Part shown: piece by piece, positions 1 to 9,152 of the stretch | Layout: every line of letters starts with the position of its first letter | Numbering within the stretch: position 1 is the stretch's first letter | NCBI GenBank assembly: GCA_029239355.1 | Contig: JAQZAZ010000006.1 | Coordinates: forward strand, 62,001-126,000 | From: Sphingobacterium sp. | GTDB lineage: Bacteria > Bacteroidota > Bacteroidia > Sphingobacteriales > Sphingobacteriaceae | Length of the DNA stretch: 64,000 nucleotides | Direction: 5' to 3' | Notes under the pieces: generated by a model | What the model was told of the DNA's origin: nothing | What the model saw: only the letters and a program-made list of their open reading frames with translations | Database searches by the model: none | Translations under genes and position numbers: made by a program

Positions 1-220
1 ACTGGAATTAATGAAAAAAACAAATCCTAAATTTATATTGCGAAATTATCTGCTTTACGAATGCATCGAAGACATTAGTAATGGGAAAACAGAAATGTTA
101 ATTAAACTAACTCAAGCTTTAGAAAATCCATACCAAGAGCAATTTCCGGAATTTTCTATGAAGCGCCCATCCAACTATGACGATATCGCAGGATGTTCTA
201 CACTTTCATGCAGCTCATAG
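1..220 (+). CDS. selO: Protein adenylyltransferase SelO (YdiU family), C-terminal end
   Basis: Only the last ~70 codons are in the window; the frame is open through the left edge (LEL precedes the ORF-track Met), so that Met is internal. The segment KTNPKFILRNYLL matches the conserved SelO/YdiU block 'NPK(Y/F)xLRNYL', and the protein ends in SCSS, the cysteine form of the C-terminal motif that carries selenocysteine in animal SelO. The family are pseudokinase-fold enzymes that transfer AMP from ATP to Ser/Thr/Tyr of target proteins and are tied to redox stress. The active site lies upstream and cannot be checked here. Confidence 0.85.
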   Translation, partial: LELMKKTNPKFILRNYLLYECIEDISNGKTEMLIKLTQALENPYQEQFPEFSMKRPSNYDDIAGCSTLSCSS

Positions 221-330
221 CAACGCGCGCACCGTATCTTTGCCCCATGGGCAATCACCCTCAGTCCACTGATTTACGGGTCTCAATTTTGTTTGAGGAT
301 TTTTAGCAGTTTATTCCTAATTTTATAGTT

Positions 331-765
331 ATGTCTAAACAGATTAGGCTCGCAACTACCGATGATTATCCGACAATCTTGGAAATCTGGGAATCCGCAG
401 TAAAAGCTACGCACGACTTTCTCAGTGAGGAAGATTTCATTTACTTTAAACAGGTTATCCCGACGGATTATCTGCCAAACCTTGAGGTATTTCTCCTTAC
501 CGAAAAAAAAGTGCCCATCGGATTCTCCGCTGCATCAGAAGGAAATCTGGAAATGCTCTTTATCCATAATGACTATAGGGGAAGAAACAATGGTAAACAA
601 TTATTTCATTATATGAAAGAGATGCATGGCATTACAAAGGTCGATGTCAATGAACAAAATCTTCAGGCCCTTAGCTTTTATGAAAAATTGGGATTTAAGA
701 AAATAGGAAGATCTGACAAGGACGGCTCTGGTAAGAACTATCCGATGATCCATATGATGCTTTAA
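331..765 (+). CDS. GNAT family N-acetyltransferase, YjaB-like
   Basis: A 144-residue single GNAT domain. The acetyl-CoA pyrophosphate loop is visible as RGRNNGK (about residues 84-90), followed by the typical C-terminal 'VNEQN..A..FYEKLGF' block that forms strand 5 and helix 4. The N-terminal pattern 'IWESAVKATHDFLSEED' closely resembles E. coli YjaB, a small N-acetyltransferase of uncertain substrate. The length is normal. It stands alone on the plus strand, 110 bp after selO, with convergent neighbours beyond. The acetyl acceptor cannot be told from the sequence. Confidence 0.88.
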   Translation: MSKQIRLATTDDYPTILEIWESAVKATHDFLSEEDFIYFKQVIPTDYLPNLEVFLLTEKKVPIGFSAASEGNLEMLFIHNDYRGRNNGKQLFHYMKEMHGITKVDVNEQNLQALSFYEKLGFKKIGRSDKDGSGKNYPMIHMML

Positions 766-887
766 ATTTAATGTAATTGGTATTCATAATTATGACCTGC
801 CCTTAAACGTAACTTTTTAGTATTCAGAATCACTTTCATCAGAAACAGCTGAAATAATACTAGTTTCGTCCTACTTAATTTATAATG

Positions 888-1421
888 TCAATGTTTACTC
901 CATAGGCTTTTCTTCCTTAAACTATCGACTACGTAAAACTGAGAATTGATCTCAATAAAAAGGCTGTCCGATGTTTCATTAAGTATCTTCACCTGATAGC
1001 CGAGATCTATCCCTGTCTTTGAGTCTGGATCGAAAAAAGCATTTGATTTTTTTGTCGCTATTATCTTTTCGGCAAAATCGTAATACCGGATTATTGAATA
1101 ACCATGTGGTCTGACATTGATGTCGTATTTATGGCCTGCTATAGCTATTCGACTGTCGCCAATCCCCTTTTGTGTAACATGATAAAAGATAAGTGCAAAG
1201 CCGCTTATAATACATATGAGTATCGTGACGAACAGTTGCTTCTGCGAGAAGAAAGTAAATAGATTGGCAATTCCCACAATTGCTAAGGGGATAATAAGTT
1301 CAGCACAATTAAGACTGATATCAAAAAAATATTGTAACAAAATATCACTTAATATTATGAGCAGTATCGCAAGAATCAGGCTGAGCAATATTTTTTGAAA
1401 TAAGGTTAAAGGCTTTCCCAT
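888..1421 (-). CDS. Hypothetical membrane protein, three N-terminal TM segments
   Basis: A 177-residue protein not recognised as a named family. The N-terminal ~90 residues hold three hydrophobic stretches (about 10-33, 40-58 and 62-82) that look like membrane helices; the remaining ~90 residues are polar and beta-rich, with motifs such as YDINVRPHGYSIIRYYDF. This suggests a membrane-anchored soluble domain. It lies downstream of the minus-strand group of lipoproteins, separated by ~250 bp, so it may be a separate unit. No function can be assigned. Confidence 0.6.
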   Translation of the reverse strand: MGKPLTLFQKILLSLILAILLIILSDILLQYFFDISLNCAELIIPLAIVGIANLFTFFSQKQLFVTILICIISGFALIFYHVTQKGIGDSRIAIAGHKYDINVRPHGYSIIRYYDFAEKIIATKKSNAFFDPDSKTGIDLGYQVKILNETSDSLFIEINSQFYVVDSLRKKSLWSKH

Positions 1422-1675
1422 AGATGCGCATTTTTATTGTAATATGTTAATAGTCCTAGATGGTTAATTCGCCATCTTCCTATTTGTTAGCGTCGTTAGC
1501 ACAGTGCATTGGCACATTGTTCCAGTTATTTTCGATTTGCCCCCAATTCCCCTTTAGTAAATTGTGTTCAAAAGCATCGTAAGCATACGGCTCGAATGTG
1601 AAAACCAATCTTATGAAAACAAATCCCACTTGGAGGTTATCCAAAATGCCACAAAATCCCATGTTCTAAATATCC

Positions 1676-2470
1676 TTAAAATAAGATTTGGTACAAACCC
1701 AAACCTGGAGCAAAAACGTACTGTTTACCTTTTAACATTACGGTTTTTGGCTTTATCATATCATCGCACTTAAAGCGCTGCTTTTTCAGGATGTAGTAAG
1801 CTAAATAATCTGGACTAGGCAGCTTGCCGTTTCGCCATCCGATCAAAACATCATCATCGAATTTAGGAATCTCTTTTGTTGGTATGTCAAGTTCGCTTTT
1901 AAAAAGATCAGTCTGTCTAACGACCAAAGTCTGATTAATCACTCTAAATACATCGCACCTCTCTGTGTTCATAATTGTGTAGGGACAAGGTTTTAGTCCA
2001 TAAGGTTTCAGCAATTCTAGCTCGTATCTAGTTAGGGCTTTCATACGTAAACTATCATTCAAATCGTTCAATTCTTCCGACTTTTTATTTAAGCTATCTG
2101 CGATAACCACTGTTTTAAAATCTTGCTGTTCTTTATAATCTGGGTAGAAAAACTTCTTTCTATCAAGATATAAATTCCCCTGTTTATCGATGTAAAATGG
2201 CAATTTCCAGTCGTAAATCTTTTCAAACATAATACTTTTATCTACATCAATAATCTTTACGGGCGAGTTACTGTTATCAGGTTTTAAAAGTATTCTATCA
2301 CCGTTTAAAAAAACAAGACTACTTAAGCCCATCATATCGGTAACTTTTCTAAACTTGCTTTGGTCTTTTAGCAACTCGATCAGTTGAGGCACATCCGGAT
2401 GTTTATCTTTTTTAGGAATAGGATTGCAGCAAAAAAATAAAAGTAATACAAAGGAAAGAAGGTATCTCAT
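1676..2470 (-). CDS. Putative lipoprotein of unknown function
   Basis: A 264-residue protein beginning with a short signal peptide ending in LLFFCCNP, with a Cys-Cys pair at about residues 14-15 that could serve as a lipobox. The rest is soluble, with no family I recognise; three further cysteines lie near residues 161-173 and about 240 (PCPY, ERCDVF, KCDD). It starts 3 bp after the SanA/YdcF-like gene stops, so the two are almost certainly co-transcribed, which suggests a shared envelope role. The function is unknown. Confidence 0.65.
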   Translation of the reverse strand: MRYLLSFVLLLFFCCNPIPKKDKHPDVPQLIELLKDQSKFRKVTDMMGLSSLVFLNGDRILLKPDNSNSPVKIIDVDKSIMFEKIYDWKLPFYIDKQGNLYLDRKKFFYPDYKEQQDFKTVVIADSLNKKSEELNDLNDSLRMKALTRYELELLKPYGLKPCPYTIMNTERCDVFRVINQTLVVRQTDLFKSELDIPTKEIPKFDDDVLIGWRNGKLPSPDYLAYYILKKQRFKCDDMIKPKTVMLKGKQYVFAPGLGLYQILF

Positions 2471-2473
2471 AAA

Positions 2474-3133
2474 CTATTCTTTTGTATAATTAGATTTTCC
2501 ATTTATATCAACCGGCTTACCCAGATATATTGGTTTCCTGTTCCTTATAATATCCAAAACGGATTTCGTTACCGATAGTTTTTCTCTAAATGAATAGTAG
2601 TTATAACCTGGATAAATTCCCCTATCTGCACTATAACCGGATGATTCTATACCCAATTGATCGCCAAGGTAAATACATCTGTTTAAGTGGTATTTCTGAG
2701 ATACCAAGATTGCGGTGTCAACCTTAAAGATATGTTTGGCACGGTACATAGTCGAGTAGCTATCAAACCCAGCGTAGTCGATGTAAATTTTTGTAGTATC
2801 GACGCCATTTTTCTGACAATATAACTTCATTACGGTAAGCTCATCGTATTCATTCCTTCCGTTATCACCCGATAACAGTATTTTATCTACTTTGTTGCTT
2901 TTGTATAGCAAAATCCCAGCATCAAGCCGATCTTTTAAATACCGACTTGGCTGATCACCGCTTATACCAGCGCCAAAAATGATGACTACCTTAGTTTTGG
3001 GTACATCTTTAAGTTCGGTAAAAATCTCCTTTTCTGTTTTGGCTGTTACATTGCTATTGGTTACCAAAACGACCGCTAGTCCTATTAGGCATAGGATGAT
3101 AGCTGGTAAAATAAACTTTTTAATCTTTTTCAT
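2474..3133 (-). CDS. SanA/YdcF-type DUF218 (ElyC-like) envelope protein
   Basis: 219 residues. A single N-terminal membrane helix (residues ~7-25) is followed by a DUF218 domain: VVIIFGAGI, then DRLDAGILLY, LLSGDN, and later ILVSQKYHLNR, the conserved strand-and-loop pattern of SanA, YdcF and ElyC. In enterobacteria these proteins affect envelope barrier function (vancomycin exclusion, lipid carrier metabolism), but their chemistry is unresolved. It is 3 bp upstream of the lipoprotein gene and 68 bp downstream of another lipoprotein gene, all on the minus strand, so this is a candidate envelope operon. Confidence 0.8.
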   Translation of the reverse strand: MKKIKKFILPAIILCLIGLAVVLVTNSNVTAKTEKEIFTELKDVPKTKVVIIFGAGISGDQPSRYLKDRLDAGILLYKSNKVDKILLSGDNGRNEYDELTVMKLYCQKNGVDTTKIYIDYAGFDSYSTMYRAKHIFKVDTAILVSQKYHLNRCIYLGDQLGIESSGYSADRGIYPGYNYYSFREKLSVTKSVLDIIRNRKPIYLGKPVDINGKSNYTKE

Positions 3134-3201
3134 TAGTTTGATCTTACAACGATTTATAAAAATAGGTCTCCCTTACTTCTTTGACAAAACTGCTCAGAAA
3201 G

Positions 3202-4341
3202 CTATTTGATAAACATTCCGGAAAGCAACATGTTGTCGTTAAAATTCAAGGTCACTTTATAAGGTGAAGTTTTAATTTCTATAAAATTCGCAAAATCCAC
3301 CGGGTGATAGGCTATTTTCAGCTTTTCTAACAACTTGAGCACTTCTTCAAATTTTAGTCCTGGTTTTAAGCCATTTTCAAATGAAATATCTACCTTCCTA
3401 AAGTCGTTGATGGCGTAGCCATTGATAAAGTTCTCTTTTTGGCTATCCGGATTGTTTTTGCTGACAGCAAAGTAAAAGTAGAAATCATGATAGTTATTCT
3501 GATAATAGATTTCGTTAATTTTCCCGGTAGCACCATCAAACTCTGTCATCCGTTCAAAACGTTTGTTTGTGGCTGATTTCACAAACTCTTCTTCAGTCGT
3601 TTTGCCAACAATCAAACCATTGATATTCCAATCTTTATCAATTTTTACCGTAGGCTTCTCTTTAACATCTTCTGGCTTGGTCGCATTTTTCATCAAATCG
3701 GCCATGTATTTTTCATTATTGCATCCGCCAAAGTCAATTAATCCATTCATGATATCCCAATAGCAAGTTTTAGACAGATCGGTATTGTTCAGAATGATTA
3801 ACCTGCGGTAATCTGGAGCGTAAAAGATAAATTTGTTTTGCGCCTTGATATTCCAGTACAAGCCGTTCTCGGTATTTGGGTTTTCAGTTCCGTTACCGTA
3901 TTTAGCCTCTAGCTTCTTTAAAATATTGGACTGTAGTTCTGCCGTTTTCATCTCAATTCTTACACCGTAGATTTTACTTTCTGCATCGTAATTTTTTAAA
4001 GCTTCATCTAATTCATTGGTATTTTTAGCCTCCTTGAGATCAATATGTCCGCCACCAAAGCGTGTAATGCTATCTGTTTTCAGCTTTTCCGCGTCGATTA
4101 GAAAAATAATCCGCTGTCCTTCTAAATCAATTCCGTCGAAACTATATTTCTTCGATTTCTCGACCTCCAACAACAAACTAAAAGGATATTCAACAGTTTC
4201 TACACCAATCAATAATCGATCATCAAAACTGCTGATTTTTTCAATCGGCTCGTTTAAGTTTAAGGCCGCTAAATTTATCTTTTCTTGACTTTTGCAAGAA
4301 ATAATTATGGACAAAATGGCTAGTAATAATAATTTATGCAT
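3202..4341 (-). CDS. Putative lipoprotein of unknown function
   Basis: I choose the internal Met 31 codons into the ORF-track entry, because MHKLLLLAILSIIISCKSQ is a clean lipoprotein signal with lipobox ISC|K; the upstream extension carries no signal. The mature part (~360 residues) is soluble. It contains two similar-looking stretches about evolving coefficients (KSYFDGI/IFLIDAEKL early; WNINGLIVGKTTEEEFV late), which may indicate a repeated fold of the kind seen in Bacteroidota surface lipoproteins. No named family is recognised. It lies ~95 bp after the MORN-like gene and precedes the DUF218 gene. Confidence 0.6.
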   Translation of the reverse strand: MHKLLLLAILSIIISCKSQEKINLAALNLNEPIEKISSFDDRLLIGVETVEYPFSLLLEVEKSKKYSFDGIDLEGQRIIFLIDAEKLKTDSITRFGGGHIDLKEAKNTNELDEALKNYDAESKIYGVRIEMKTAELQSNILKKLEAKYGNGTENPNTENGLYWNIKAQNKFIFYAPDYRRLIILNNTDLSKTCYWDIMNGLIDFGGCNNEKYMADLMKNATKPEDVKEKPTVKIDKDWNINGLIVGKTTEEEFVKSATNKRFERMTEFDGATGKINEIYYQNNYHDFYFYFAVSKNNPDSQKENFINGYAINDFRKVDISFENGLKPGLKFEEVLKLLEKLKIAYHPVDFANFIEIKTSPYKVTLNFNDNMLLSGMFIK

Positions 4342-4436
4342 GATTCTTAAATTTCTTTCAATAACTGGTGGGCCCTTCATTTCTGTAGGCTTTAAATACC
4401 TTTCGGTTAAACTATCTAAGTTAATTACTTTCATAT

Positions 4437-4838
4437 CTATATTTCACTTGGCAAAGTATGTTGTCTTAAATCATCAATCGATTTTATTTTACCATTATCA
4501 AAAAAAATTCGTCTACGAATAGTACCATCCTCGTTATAATAAAGCCATTCCTTTTGCTTAAGATTATTTTGATAAAGGCCTTTTTCTGCCAATTTTTTGT
4601 TTCTATAAACCTTGGCTTCGCCATTTTTTAGGCCGTCCATAAACGGTTCGTAATTGGTTTGGTAACGATTAAATTTTATTGCATAATTTCCATTTAATGG
4701 CTTGCCAGTTTTCTTTGAACAAGTCTTACCAGTAGCATAAACATATTCGGTTTGTTCAAGGTCAATATTAATCCACGTCTGTGCGAAACAACTCCCCACC
4801 GGAGCTAAAAATAAAAATAAAATGATGATCCTACTCAT
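4437..4838 (-). CDS. Secreted MORN-type repeat protein
   Basis: 133 residues with a signal peptide (MSRIIILFLFLAPVGSCFA, cut before QTW; SCFA could also be read as a weak lipobox). The mature part has phased repeats of the MORN-2 type: NYEPFMDGLKNGEAKVY, then EKGLYQNNLKQKEWLYY, then IRRRIFFDNGKI, each a 'G.kNG.w..Y...G' beta-hairpin. Such repeats are common in Bacteroidota exported proteins and in YwqK-like proteins, with no fixed biochemical role. It is the first gene of the minus-strand run to 1676. Confidence 0.65.
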   Translation of the reverse strand: MSRIIILFLFLAPVGSCFAQTWINIDLEQTEYVYATGKTCSKKTGKPLNGNYAIKFNRYQTNYEPFMDGLKNGEAKVYRNKKLAEKGLYQNNLKQKEWLYYNEDGTIRRRIFFDNGKIKSIDDLRQHTLPSEI

Positions 4839-5470
4839 GATTTTAATGTTTGATCCTTCTTGCTATTCCTAAAATTTCATACTTTATACCAAAGGGCTAA
4901 ATTTACCTGATACCATATACTATTGTGCTTCATCAAAATCTTCTAAATAGATTTTCTTGATTTACATTTTCGCTTTGGGATTTTAACCAGTTATCCTTTT
5001 TTGCTATTGGCCACAAATTTAGCTTTAAAACCTGTAGGAAGGTCAACGAATTATTATTCGCTGGAGATAAATTATCATTCGTATGCATTTACATTTTTTT
5101 CATCGTTGTAAGTTGGGTTACATCCTACTATTCTGGGATTTCAGTTATCGACAGATTCAGCATAGATGATATCGTTTCCTTAATTAAAATTGATTTTCCA
5201 TATTCTCTTAGTTTTATATGTATAGCAAAAGTACTGACTGTTCTAGCCGCTATTTAATAAAAAAATAGAATGTGTAAGCGTATGTGAGAGCTACTAAAAA
5301 GTCGGTAATTACTCTACAAAAATATCAGGGATATGATATATTCTTTTTAAATTGTAGGAATTGGTCGTTAATGCGCATAATTCAGTGTCCGCTTTGTGAT
5401 GAGAGAGAATCAGCCTGTCAATACCATTTTTTATTCCTTTATAAAAATGAAGATTAATAAAGCACATAAC
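4839..5470. other. Intergenic stretch without a supported gene
   Basis: About 630 bp of very AT-rich DNA between the minus-strand MORN-like gene and the plus-strand hydrolase. A 51-codon minus-strand frame (around 4940-5083) has no family resemblance. The only structure seen is a short palindrome CGAATTATTATTCG near 5046. It probably holds the divergent promoters of both flanking units. Confidence 0.4.
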
Positions 5471-6334
5471 ATGAAAAAAAAAGCAGGTGTTAAAAAACTA
5501 TCTTCCGGAAGTATATATCTTTTCATTGCTTTCGCTCTGCTACCCTATTTCAGTAATGCACAAAACAAAACATCCTTATCAACGGAGGACTGGAAGAATT
5601 TGTTATCCGACCAACTATTCCCCGGCAAAAAGGTTGATAATATAATTTTCCACTTCGACATCCCTTTTGAAGAGAAGTTTATCAAAGTGGATGATAGTAC
5701 CCTTTTGCATGGTCTTCTATTTAAGGCAAAGAAGCCCAAAGGTATCATATTCTATTTACATGGAAGTAACAATGCATTAGATACCTGGGGTAATATTGCT
5801 CCAATATACACAGCCAAAAAATACGATGTATTTATGCTCGATTATCGTGGTTATGGTAAGAGCCAAGGAAAGGTAACTGACGAAGATACACTCTATCGGG
5901 ACATTCAAATTGTTTATGATAAATTACTGGAAACTTATTCGGAAAATCAGATCGTAGTTTTGGGCCAATCCATGGGCACAGCACTCGCATCATACATAGC
6001 TGCAAACAACCATCCGAATCTTCTGATTCTGCAAGCGCCATATTATAGTCTAAAAGACTGGACAAATGATGTCGCTCCTGAATTGGACACCTCCAACATT
6101 CCGTATCGTTTTGATAATTCCTCTTTCCTAATGACGATACAATGTCCTGTAGTTATTTTTCATGGCAACAAGGATACAGCTGTATATTACGGTTCTTCTG
6201 TCAAGCTCTCAAAACTATTTAAAGCTACTGATCAATTTATCACATTGCAAGATGAAAGTCACAATGATTTCTCGAAAAACAAGGCATACCTAAATTCAAT
6301 AGGGTTGATTTTGGAAAAGAATAAACTGGAGTAA
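5471..6334 (+). CDS. Secreted alpha/beta hydrolase (YfhR/ABHD-like)
   Basis: I take the Met at 5471 because it gives MKKKAGVKK plus a hydrophobic segment and cleavage after SNAQ, a standard signal peptide; the ORF-track start is 25 codons further upstream and only adds polar residues. The fold is shown by the oxyanion region FYLHGSNNALDTWG, the nucleophile elbow GQSMG, the acid in HGNKDTAV and the catalytic His in ESHNDF. Family members are esterases or peptidases on small substrates; the substrate here is unknown. The gene is flanked by non-coding DNA and converges on the AraC gene. Confidence 0.8.
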   Translation: MKKKAGVKKLSSGSIYLFIAFALLPYFSNAQNKTSLSTEDWKNLLSDQLFPGKKVDNIIFHFDIPFEEKFIKVDDSTLLHGLLFKAKKPKGIIFYLHGSNNALDTWGNIAPIYTAKKYDVFMLDYRGYGKSQGKVTDEDTLYRDIQIVYDKLLETYSENQIVVLGQSMGTALASYIAANNHPNLLILQAPYYSLKDWTNDVAPELDTSNIPYRFDNSSFLMTIQCPVVIFHGNKDTAVYYGSSVKLSKLFKATDQFITLQDESHNDFSKNKAYLNSIGLILEKNKLE

Positions 6335-6457
6335 ATCGTAATTAGTGAGCCTAATATTTTTTGCTAGTGTAGTAATGCAATCGGAAGGTTATCTACAGAA
6401 ATTAAACAGAAGATTTGCTGAATTTTCTATAAGTTTGTTGAATATGTCAGCTATATG

Positions 6458-7273
6458 TCACAGTCGTTCCCGATACTCTCTAGGCGTTACACCAAGCAGT
6501 TTTTTCACGTAACGGGTAAAGAACGAACGGCTCGAGAAATTCATTTCATCGGCAATTTCGGAAATATTGAGATTCTTATTTTGCAGGTAAAGGAGTATGT
6601 GTTCTTTTGTGTAACGTTGTATCCATTCCGAAGCGGTGATCCGGGTGTTTAGTTTACAAATGGAGTTGAGATATTTCGGCGTGATGTTTAGCCGATCGCT
6701 GTAAAACTGTACTTCACGTTTATTCATACAATGCTCTTGCACCAACTGTATAAACCTTTCATACAGGCTGCCGCTCTGCAGACTCCGCTTTCTTCGATCT
6801 AGTTCATCTTCAAAAATATGCCACATTTCGAGCAAAAACAATTGCATTTGGAGTTTGAGCATTTCCTTATAAAACCGGTGATTTATTTCTAGTGATTTAT
6901 CAAACAGCAATTCAAAATTTCGGAGGATTTTCTCCCGGTCTTTTTTATCTGGGTGTAAGATTGGATTTTCCCGTGCGTGAATATAGCTATCGATACTCAC
7001 TGTCGCACTTGGTAAACTGGTGGTCAGTAAATCCTTATCAACAAATAATATTGTTGCTTTAAAATTTGCCGAAACAGATAACTCTGAAATAGGAAGGCCT
7101 GCCAGCCAGAAGATAAATTCGCCTTTTTTACAATAGAATTTACGTCCATCGAACACGAATTTTATCCAACCATTATGGCAATAAATATGGGTGTGAAACT
7201 GATTTTGAAAATCTTCAGGAAACTGAGCCTTTAATGGTGGTTTATAAAGGATGACTTTTTGATTTACTGGCAT
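6458..7273 (-). CDS. AraC family transcriptional regulator
   Basis: 271 residues: an N-terminal cupin-like sensor domain (~1-140) and a C-terminal double helix-turn-helix (~170-271) ending in the AraC signature 'ISEIADEMNFSSRSFFTRYVKKLLGVTPREYR'. It is divergent from the acetyltransferase/alcohol dehydrogenase/cyclophilin-like/cupin operon that starts 118 bp away, which makes that operon its probable target. The inducer is unknown; the target genes suggest a small aldehyde, alcohol or stress signal. Confidence 0.85.
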   Translation of the reverse strand: MPVNQKVILYKPPLKAQFPEDFQNQFHTHIYCHNGWIKFVFDGRKFYCKKGEFIFWLAGLPISELSVSANFKATILFVDKDLLTTSLPSATVSIDSYIHARENPILHPDKKDREKILRNFELLFDKSLEINHRFYKEMLKLQMQLFLLEMWHIFEDELDRRKRSLQSGSLYERFIQLVQEHCMNKREVQFYSDRLNITPKYLNSICKLNTRITASEWIQRYTKEHILLYLQNKNLNISEIADEMNFSSRSFFTRYVKKLLGVTPREYRERL

Positions 7274-7391
7274 ATTTATTAGAAACTAAAAAAATATCAA
7301 TAATAAGTGATATGTGATATTATCTGCGACATAAATGTAACAAAATACCTTTTAATTTGAGTTAATTTTGTACAAAATAAGCGATAAGACA

Positions 7392-7958
7392 ATGACTACT
7401 AAGGATATTTTCGAACGATTAAAGAATGGCGAGACCATTTTGGCTAGCGACCCTGAAGCCTATAAAATGCGTGAAGCATCTTACCATACCCAAAAATTGC
7501 TTGTACAAATGAACAACTCCACCGAACCTAAGGAAGTGAGGAATTTGCTAAGCCAGATAACTGGTTTGGAGATTGATGAAAGTGTCGTGGTATTTACACC
7601 GCTGTACATCAATTACGGAAAGCATACCAAAATCGGTAAAAACGTTTTCATCAATTTCGATTGCACATTTTTGGATTTAGGTGGAATTACTATTGAGGAT
7701 AATGTATTGATTGCGCCCAAGGTAAGCTTACTATCTGAAGGTCATCCTATTGAACCCGAAAATAGACACGCGCTTATACCTGCCCCAATTCACATCAAAA
7801 AAAACGCCTGGATCGGCGCAGGGGCAACCATTTTACAAGGTGTAACAATCGGTGAAAATGCCATCGTGGCTGCCGGTTCGGTAGTTTCAAAAGATGTGCC
7901 TAACAACACGATCGTAGGTGGCATTCCTGCAAAGGTCATCAAAGATATCAACTCCTAA
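7392..7958 (+). CDS. Sugar O-acetyltransferase, maltose acetyltransferase-like (left-handed beta helix)
   Basis: 188 residues from the Met at 7392 (MTTKDIFERL); the ORF-track Met 8 codons upstream overlaps a promoter-like box TAATTTTG at 7363. The N-terminal mac domain is followed by hexapeptide repeats (IGKNVFINF, IEDNVLIAPKV, IKKNAWIGAGATILQGVTIGENAIVAAGSVV) and the family ending 'VPNNTIVGGIPAKVI'. The histidine in SEGHPI is the expected catalytic base. The reaction is acetyl-CoA-dependent O-acetylation of a sugar or related acceptor. It is first in an operon with 12 bp to the next gene. Confidence 0.85.
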   Translation: MTTKDIFERLKNGETILASDPEAYKMREASYHTQKLLVQMNNSTEPKEVRNLLSQITGLEIDESVVVFTPLYINYGKHTKIGKNVFINFDCTFLDLGGITIEDNVLIAPKVSLLSEGHPIEPENRHALIPAPIHIKKNAWIGAGATILQGVTIGENAIVAAGSVVSKDVPNNTIVGGIPAKVIKDINS

Positions 7959-7970
7959 ATTACAATTATC

Positions 7971-9146
7971 ATGTCAAATAATAACAACAATTCACGAAGA
8001 AAATTTATTCAACAAACAGTCATGGCCGGTACAGGCTTAGTACTTACCAGGCCGTTAGAATTATTTGCACAGACAAACAACAATACATTTGTGAATATAA
8101 AATCAAGAGGATATGCCGGGAAAGATGTTGCAGGAATAATGGTTCCATGGAACTTTGAGAGAAGACCTGTTGGCGACAATGACGTGTTGATCGAAATTAA
8201 ATACTCGGGTATTTGTCATTCGGATATTCATACGATAAAAGGTCATTGGGGGGAGCAACAATATCCGCAGGTTCCGGGGCACGAAATCGCAGGGATAGTA
8301 ACTGCAGTGGGTAAAAACGTGACTAAATTTAAAGTGGGTGACCAAGCCGGTGTAGGCTGCATGGTGAACAGTTGTATGCAATGTGAAAGCTGTAAAAGCG
8401 GCGAAGAACATCACTGCGAAATTACCGGAATGGTCGGAACTTATGGCGCGCCCGAACAATCCTCGCCAACTGGTATATCGCAAGGTGGCTACGCCAACAA
8501 TATTGTGATAACAGAACATTTTGCCATAAAAATTCCGAAAACTATTGAGTTAAAATATGCAGCACCATTGCTTTGTGCGGGAATTACCACGTATTCACCA
8601 ATGATGAAAATTAAATTTAAGAAAGGCGATAAAATTGGTGTGATTGGCATTGGTGGTTTGGGACATATGGCTGTAAAATTAGCCGTGTCAAAGGGTGCAG
8701 AAGTTTATGCTTTTACCACTTCTCCTTCTAAAACAGATGACATCAAAAGTTTTGGGGCAAAAGAAGTAATCGTCGTGAAATCAGCTGCAGACTTAAAACC
8801 TTACAAAGGCAAACTCGATTTTATGATTTCTACCGTCCCATATGCATATGAGATGTCGCCTTACATCGATTGTGTAAAAAAATACGGTTGCTTTACTCAA
8901 GTCGGACAACCAATAAATGGAGAACTGACCATCAATAACTTTAATATGATTTTTAACAGGGTGAATTTTAACGGCTCGCTGATTGGTGGAATTCCCGAAA
9001 CCCAGGAAGTAGTAGATTACTGTGCAGACAATAAAATCTATCCTCAAATAGAGGTGATCAAAGCTTCAGAAATCAATGTCGCCTGGGACAAAGTGGTGAA
9101 TAAAGAAGCAAGATACCGCTATGTAATTGATGCTTCTACATTTTAA
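7971..9146 (+). CDS. Zinc-dependent NAD(P) alcohol dehydrogenase with a Tat-type signal
   Basis: 391 residues. The N-terminus NSRRKFIQQTVMAGTGLVL, ending ...LFAQ, is a twin-arginine export signal, which is unusual for this cytosolic family. The body is a CAD/YahK-type medium-chain dehydrogenase: catalytic zinc Cys82 (GICHSD), His104-Glu105 (PGHEIAG); structural zinc Cys135, 138, 141 and 149; Rossmann motif GIGGLGH. The likely reaction is reversible aldehyde/alcohol interconversion with NADPH. How cofactor would be supplied if it is exported is unclear, unless it folds with cofactor first, as Tat permits. It sits mid-operon. Confidence 0.87.
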   Translation: MSNNNNNSRRKFIQQTVMAGTGLVLTRPLELFAQTNNNTFVNIKSRGYAGKDVAGIMVPWNFERRPVGDNDVLIEIKYSGICHSDIHTIKGHWGEQQYPQVPGHEIAGIVTAVGKNVTKFKVGDQAGVGCMVNSCMQCESCKSGEEHHCEITGMVGTYGAPEQSSPTGISQGGYANNIVITEHFAIKIPKTIELKYAAPLLCAGITTYSPMMKIKFKKGDKIGVIGIGGLGHMAVKLAVSKGAEVYAFTTSPSKTDDIKSFGAKEVIVVKSAADLKPYKGKLDFMISTVPYAYEMSPYIDCVKKYGCFTQVGQPINGELTINNFNMIFNRVNFNGSLIGGIPETQEVVDYCADNKIYPQIEVIKASEINVAWDKVVNKEARYRYVIDASTF

Positions 9147-9152
9147 TAAAAA

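Noticed and set aside
1480-1662. 60-codon minus-strand ORF (ending NNWNNVPMHCANDANK)
   Set aside because: No start signal or family; the NNWNNVPM string resembles part of the DNRLRE domain in the beta-helix protein, but the match is too short to call a remnant.
4937-5092. 51-codon minus-strand ORF in the 4.8-5.5 kb gap
   Set aside because: Low-complexity, no conserved pattern and no signal; likely chance in AT-rich DNA.
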